Below are positions 60,367 to 64,000 of a stretch of 64,000 nucleotides of DNA, piece after piece (within the stretch, counting starts at the first letter, position 1; each line of letters begins with the position of its first letter). Under the pieces are notes generated by a model, which was given only the letters and a program-made list of their open reading frames with translations, had not been told where the DNA came from and did not search any database. Position numbers and translations under genes: made by a program. The stretch spans positions 62,001-126,000 of the forward strand of contig JBKBLE010000003.1 of the NCBI GenBank assembly GCA_046296655.1, written 5' to 3'. The DNA comes from Cloacibacterium sp046296655 (lineage in GTDB: Bacteria > Bacteroidota > Bacteroidia > Flavobacteriales > Weeksellaceae).

Positions 60367-62562
60367 TTATCTAGTGAATAATAATTCTCTGTATTTTGTG
60401 AGTGGCCAAAGCTCATCATCTACCATCATTTCTAATGCGTCTGATGCTTCCCTAATTTTATCAAACAATGGCTTCACTTCGTTACAATAGGCTTCTGCCT
60501 GTTTCTGCGAGTTGGTAGTAGATTTAGCCTTATCTTTCGCTTTTAACAACTCTTCTACTCCTAACTTAATAATAGAAACGTTTTCAGAAATCTGAGTTAT
60601 TAAACTCATTTGTTCTTTTGCCAAAGCTTTGAATTCTTTATCTCCGAAAATTTCTTTTAATCCTTTTACATTGTCTATCAATCTGTTCTGATAGTTTAAT
60701 GCAGCTGGAATGATGTGATTTCTAGCAATATCTGCCAAAACTCTAGCTTCAATATCAATTACAGTAGAATATTTTTCTAACTTAATTTCGTTTCTAGCTT
60801 TTACTTCTACATGAGAGAAAACGCCCATTTCTTCGTAAAGTTTAACGAATTTTTTGTCCATTTCTCTTTCTAAAGCTTCTGGAGTAGTTTTAAGGTTAGA
60901 TAAACCTCTTTTCTGTGCTTCTTTTGCCCAGTCATCAGAATATCCATCACCTTCGAACAAGATGTTTTTCGATTGTTTGATGTATTCTCTTAACACATTG
61001 AAAATAGCTTCATCTTTTTTAAGGCCTTTCTCAATTAAAGCATCTACTTCTTTTTTAAATTCTTTTAATTGTTTTGCAGCGATGGTATTCATTACCGTCA
61101 TAGATTCTGCACAGTTTGCAGAAGAACCTACTGCTCTAATTTCAAATTTATTTCCTGTAAATGCAAAAGGCGAAGTTCTGTTTCTATCTGTATTGTCTAA
61201 TAAAATTTCTGGAATTTTACCTACTACATTTAGTTTTAATTCTGTCTTTTCTTCTGGAGAAAGTTTACCATTAGTTACTTTTTCTAATTCAGAAAGTACA
61301 CTGTATAATTGTGAACCGATGAAAACAGAAATAATTGCTGGTGGCGCTTCGTTTGCTCCTAATCTGTGGTCATTACTTGCAGAAGCAAAACTTGCTCTTA
61401 ATAAATCTGCATATTCATGAACCGCTTTAATCGTATTCACGAAGAAAGTTAAAAACTGTAAGTTTTTCTTAGGATTTTTCCCAGGACTCAATAAATTTTC
61501 GCCAGTATCTGTAGAAAGTGACCAGTTATTGTGTTTTCCACTTCCGTTTACTCCAGCAAATGGTTTTTCGTGTAGTAAAATATGGAAATGGTGTTTGTGA
61601 GCTACTCTTGCCATTACATCCATTAATAATGAATTGTGGTCTACAGCTACGTTTGCTTCTTCAAACATCGGAGCCAACTCAAATTGGTTTGGAGCAACTT
61701 CATTATGTCTAGTTGTAACAGGAATTCCCAATTTCATACATTCTATTTCTAGTTCCTTCATAAAATTCATTACTCTAGTAGGAATAGAACCGAAGTAATG
61801 ATCATCTAACTGTTGACCTTTTGCAGGAGAATGTCCTAACAATGTTTTACCAGTTAATACTAAGTCTGGTCTTGATTGATATAATGCAGAGTCAACTAAA
61901 AAGTATTCTTGTTCCCAACCTAAAGTAGGAATCACCTTTGTTACATTTTTGTCAAAATATTGCATTACTTCTGTAGCCGCTTCGTCTACAGCATGTAAAG
62001 CTCTTAATAATGGTGCTTTATAATCTAATGTTTCACCTGTATAAGAAATAAAAATAGAAGGAATACAAAGTGTAGTTCCCATTATAAAAGCTGGAGAAGT
62101 AGGATCCCAAGCTGTATAACCTCTCGCTTCGAAAGTATTTCTAATTCCACCATTTGGGAAAGAAGAAGCGTCTGGTTCTTGCTGAATAAGCATTCCACCA
62201 TTAAATCTTTCGATAGCTCTTCCCCCTTCAATTGGAGTAAAAAATGAATCGTGCTTTTCTGCAGTAGCTCCTGTTAATGGCTGAAACCAGTGAGTGTAGT
62301 GAGTCACTCCTTTAGACATAGCCCAATCTTTCATTGCTACAGCAACCTGATCTGCGATATGTCTTTGGATTTTTGTTCCTTTTCTTATAGCATCTAAGAT
62401 AGACTGAAATGCTTCTTTGGTTAAATATTCTCTCATGGTTTCTTCAGAGAAAACATTTTCGCAATACAATTCTGATAATTTCGCAGGAACTTCTACGTGA
62501 TTATCTTTTCTAAAGTTTTTAAAAGGAAGCGTTTCTAACGCTTTAAATCTTAATGTTGACAT
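60367..62562 (-). CDS. glnN: Glutamine synthetase type III
   Basis: This large 731-residue GSIII (normal for the family, which is about 700+) makes glutamine from glutamate, ammonia and ATP. Recognisable blocks are HYTHWFQPLTGATAEKHDSF near residue 90, GWEQEYFLVD near 218, NQFELAPMFEEANVAVDHN near 290 and VNGSGKHNNWS near 338, the last being a GSIII hallmark. GSIII is the usual form in Bacteroidota. It is transcribed towards the GNAT gene and is divergent from the partial gene at 62875. Confidence 0.97.
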   Translation of the reverse strand: MSTLRFKALETLPFKNFRKDNHVEVPAKLSELYCENVFSEETMREYLTKEAFQSILDAIRKGTKIQRHIADQVAVAMKDWAMSKGVTHYTHWFQPLTGATAEKHDSFFTPIEGGRAIERFNGGMLIQQEPDASSFPNGGIRNTFEARGYTAWDPTSPAFIMGTTLCIPSIFISYTGETLDYKAPLLRALHAVDEAATEVMQYFDKNVTKVIPTLGWEQEYFLVDSALYQSRPDLVLTGKTLLGHSPAKGQQLDDHYFGSIPTRVMNFMKELEIECMKLGIPVTTRHNEVAPNQFELAPMFEEANVAVDHNSLLMDVMARVAHKHHFHILLHEKPFAGVNGSGKHNNWSLSTDTGENLLSPGKNPKKNLQFLTFFVNTIKAVHEYADLLRASFASASNDHRLGANEAPPAIISVFIGSQLYSVLSELEKVTNGKLSPEEKTELKLNVVGKIPEILLDNTDRNRTSPFAFTGNKFEIRAVGSSANCAESMTVMNTIAAKQLKEFKKEVDALIEKGLKKDEAIFNVLREYIKQSKNILFEGDGYSDDWAKEAQKRGLSNLKTTPEALEREMDKKFVKLYEEMGVFSHVEVKARNEIKLEKYSTVIDIEARVLADIARNHIIPAALNYQNRLIDNVKGLKEIFGDKEFKALAKEQMSLITQISENVSIIKLGVEELLKAKDKAKSTTNSQKQAEAYCNEVKPLFDKIREASDALEMMVDDELWPLTKYRELLFTR

Positions 62563-62582
62563 ATAGGTGTTAAAATTTTCAG

Positions 62583-62590
62583 CAAATTTA
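62583..62590 (-). promoter_or_regulatory. -7 element of glnN
   Basis: The minus strand reads TAAATTTG, a TAnnTTTG match about 20 bases before the glnN ATG. Confidence 0.45.
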
Positions 62591-62838
62591 ATTAAAAAAA
62601 TCGAAACTTTTATAAAACACCCCTAAAATTTTAAGGGTATTTTTAAATTTTACATAGTTTTTTTGAATAGCAAATCAATAAATCCGATAACTTAAATCTA
62701 TTTTAATGTAAAATTAATCTTGGCTTATCCTTTTATTCATACCTTAGAGAAACAAAATCATTTTGAACAAAAAGAAACTTAAACATCTCAAAATCAATAC
62801 AATTAAGTACTCTTATCATAAATTCAAAATAAAAGTTG

Positions 62839-62846
62839 TATCTTTG
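62839..62846 (+). promoter_or_regulatory. -7 element of the DUF6909-like gene
   Basis: TATCTTTG is an exact TAnnTTTG match 28 bases before the ATG at 62875. Confidence 0.5.
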
Positions 62847-62874
62847 TAGACTTTTTTTTAAAAACAAAATATAT

Positions 62875-64000
62875 ATGGCAAATTCTAGAGCAAGAGAAAC
62901 AACAGAAGCAATCGAAAGAATTTATGTCTCTATGAGACATTTGTTTTACAGAGGATTTTTTAAACCTTCAGGAGTTTCGGGTGATAGCCTTAGAAGCCTT
63001 CTAAAATTCATCAATCCAGAAATCTACGGAACCATGAATGTTCCTAATAAAGTAGAACTAGATGGTTTATTATATGTATTAGACAGATTACCAGAAGGTA
63101 TAGAAGAATGCGCATTTATTCACCTTACTTCAGACGAAGGTTTTGACAAAGGAAGTTTTGAACCAATAGTTCCTAAAAAACGTAGAAGAAATTGCTATAG
63201 AATAGATGAACACCAAATGAACATAGAAGTTCTACTCGGTCGTTCAGAAATTTATGATATTCTTACTCACCTTACCTTTTTATATATAGAAGCAGACAAA
63301 ATAAGAAACATTGCTTTCTTAATCGATGAAGACGGAGAACCAAAACGTTCTTGGAAAATTATTGAACAAGTAGCAAAAGGTGAGAAAAAATTCAGCAGAA
63401 AAGAAAAAGAAGTAGCACTTATTCATCTTTCTTCACTTTTGGGAAGAACTTTCGAAGAAACGCTTAATGCTTATAATAAATTCGGCGAAGACAACAATCC
63501 TGATAGACTTTTCAAAATTATTTATCACTTAGGAAAAGTAAGTTTTGACGACTTGAAACAAGTGAGAGAAAGAGAAATTCATTTCAGTGCGATTTTAAAA
63601 GAAAGAGTTGGGCATCATTATTTCGGTGAAAAATGGGCAAATCACGTAAAAAAAGTTCTAGGAGATAACAATTTATTAAACAGACCTTTACATATTATTT
63701 CTGCGAATATGCACTCGGTGAAAAACATGCTTTTTGCCAATGACGCATTGAAGAAAAAGAATACTAAAGATGTAGATTATTCACTTTACGAAGAAATTTC
63801 TAACAAAAAGGAACTTAGAGACAAAGTTCTGGAATATGCAATTTCTAAAGAAATGATTTACATAGATGATAATTCTGGTAGTAACATAGATGTACAGTTG
63901 ATTGATTTATCAAAAGTTGACCTTAAAAACACTCCATTTGCTAATTCTGGTTACAAAGGAGATGATGTTTTAATGGTTTTCGATTACGCTTTCGGTGAAC
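62875..64000 (+). CDS. DUF6909-like protein (5' part, continues beyond window)
   Basis: The open frame has 375 codons so far and no stop before the window end. It begins MANSRARETTEAIERIYVSM. It has no signal peptide or membrane segment in the visible part and contains repeated charged/helical stretches (VPKKRRRNCYRIDEHQMN, then KFSRKEKEVALIHLSSLLGR). I recall this family as DUF6909, found in flavobacteria, but this name is from memory. It is likely cytoplasmic. No enzyme motif is recognised. The predicted promoter lies 28 bases upstream. Confidence 0.7.
   Translation, partial: MANSRARETTEAIERIYVSMRHLFYRGFFKPSGVSGDSLRSLLKFINPEIYGTMNVPNKVELDGLLYVLDRLPEGIEECAFIHLTSDEGFDKGSFEPIVPKKRRRNCYRIDEHQMNIEVLLGRSEIYDILTHLTFLYIEADKIRNIAFLIDEDGEPKRSWKIIEQVAKGEKKFSRKEKEVALIHLSSLLGRTFEETLNAYNKFGEDNNPDRLFKIIYHLGKVSFDDLKQVREREIHFSAILKERVGHHYFGEKWANHVKKVLGDNNLLNRPLHIISANMHSVKNMLFANDALKKKNTKDVDYSLYEEISNKKELRDKVLEYAISKEMIYIDDNSGSNIDVQLIDLSKVDLKNTPFANSGYKGDDVLMVFDYAFGE

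Larger units (their letters stand above)
62563..62874. other. Divergent intergenic region, glnN / DUF6909-like gene
   Basis: This 312-bp stretch holds no plausible gene. On the minus side TAAATTTG (62583-62590) is the likely -7 element of glnN, giving a very short leader. A palindrome CCCTAAAATTTTAAGGG at about 62621-62637 lies upstream of it and may be an operator. On the plus side TATCTTTG (62839-62846) is the likely -7 element of the next gene. The middle part is AT-rich with no feature I can name. Confidence 0.6.

Noticed and set aside
1..64000. tRNA, rRNA or riboswitch
   Set aside because: Looked for in all gaps by eye; no convincing cloverleaf or conserved riboswitch core was seen. A covariance-model scan would be decisive.

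Overview
The window is chromosomal DNA from a member of the Bacteroidota, class Flavobacteriia, most likely the Weeksellaceae (Chryseobacterium/Cloacibacterium group). The evidence is low GC content, repeated TAnnTTTG promoter elements instead of classical -10/-35 boxes, a type IX secretion (T9SS) C-terminal sorting domain, a mur/fts cluster with the Bacteroidota gene order, a type III glutamine synthetase, and many genes that look typical of flavobacteria. The placement is made by recognition and was not tested by a search. I see no rRNA, tRNA, CRISPR array, prophage or integrative element.

Layout. 1-3200: membrane proteins and a HUH/Y1 transposase of the RAYT type, bracketed by six small REP-like palindromes. 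3200-12000: uvrB, an S41 protease lipoprotein, tryptophanase, a DUF502 protein, miaE and an acyltransferase. 12000-20600: rplU-rpmA, a T9SS cargo protein, a prolyl oligopeptidase lipoprotein, a large AsmA-like protein with an apparent homopolymer frameshift at its 3' end, a DUF2797 protein and a sugar epimerase. 20700-28000: a DUF2795 protein, secA, msrA, a DUF3267 metalloprotease-like protein with no normal start codon, engB and an alpha/beta hydrolase.

28200-44330 is the division and cell wall (dcw) cluster: mraZ-rsmH-ftsL-ftsI-murE-mraY-murD-ftsW-murG-murC-ftsQ-ftsA-ftsZ. The products make the peptidoglycan precursor (MurE carries the meso-diaminopimelate DNPR motif), flip and polymerise it (MraY, MurG, FtsW, FtsI) and build the Z ring (FtsQ, FtsA, FtsZ). 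A MraZ operator precedes mraZ. The five consecutive gaps from murE to murC each contain a different palindromic element, while the other junctions are tight.

44350-52530: yqeY, a bacilliredoxin, a GH3-family acyl-amido synthetase homologue, a mazEF toxin-antitoxin pair, a nitroreductase, and a haem operon hemA-hemC-hemD-hemE on the minus strand. 53200-58830: the rod-shape operon mreB-mreC-mreD-mrdA-rodA. 58890-64000: an NlpC/P60 peptidase, a GNAT protein, glnN, and the 5' part of a conserved flavobacterial gene (DUF6909-like) that runs off the end.

Most of the window is core-genome. The most unusual signals are non-coding: the RAYT/REP array and related triloop hairpins in the dcw cluster, the A9 frameshift, the ATT start, short tandem repeats next to tnaA and secA, and a terminator that overlaps the msrA start codon.
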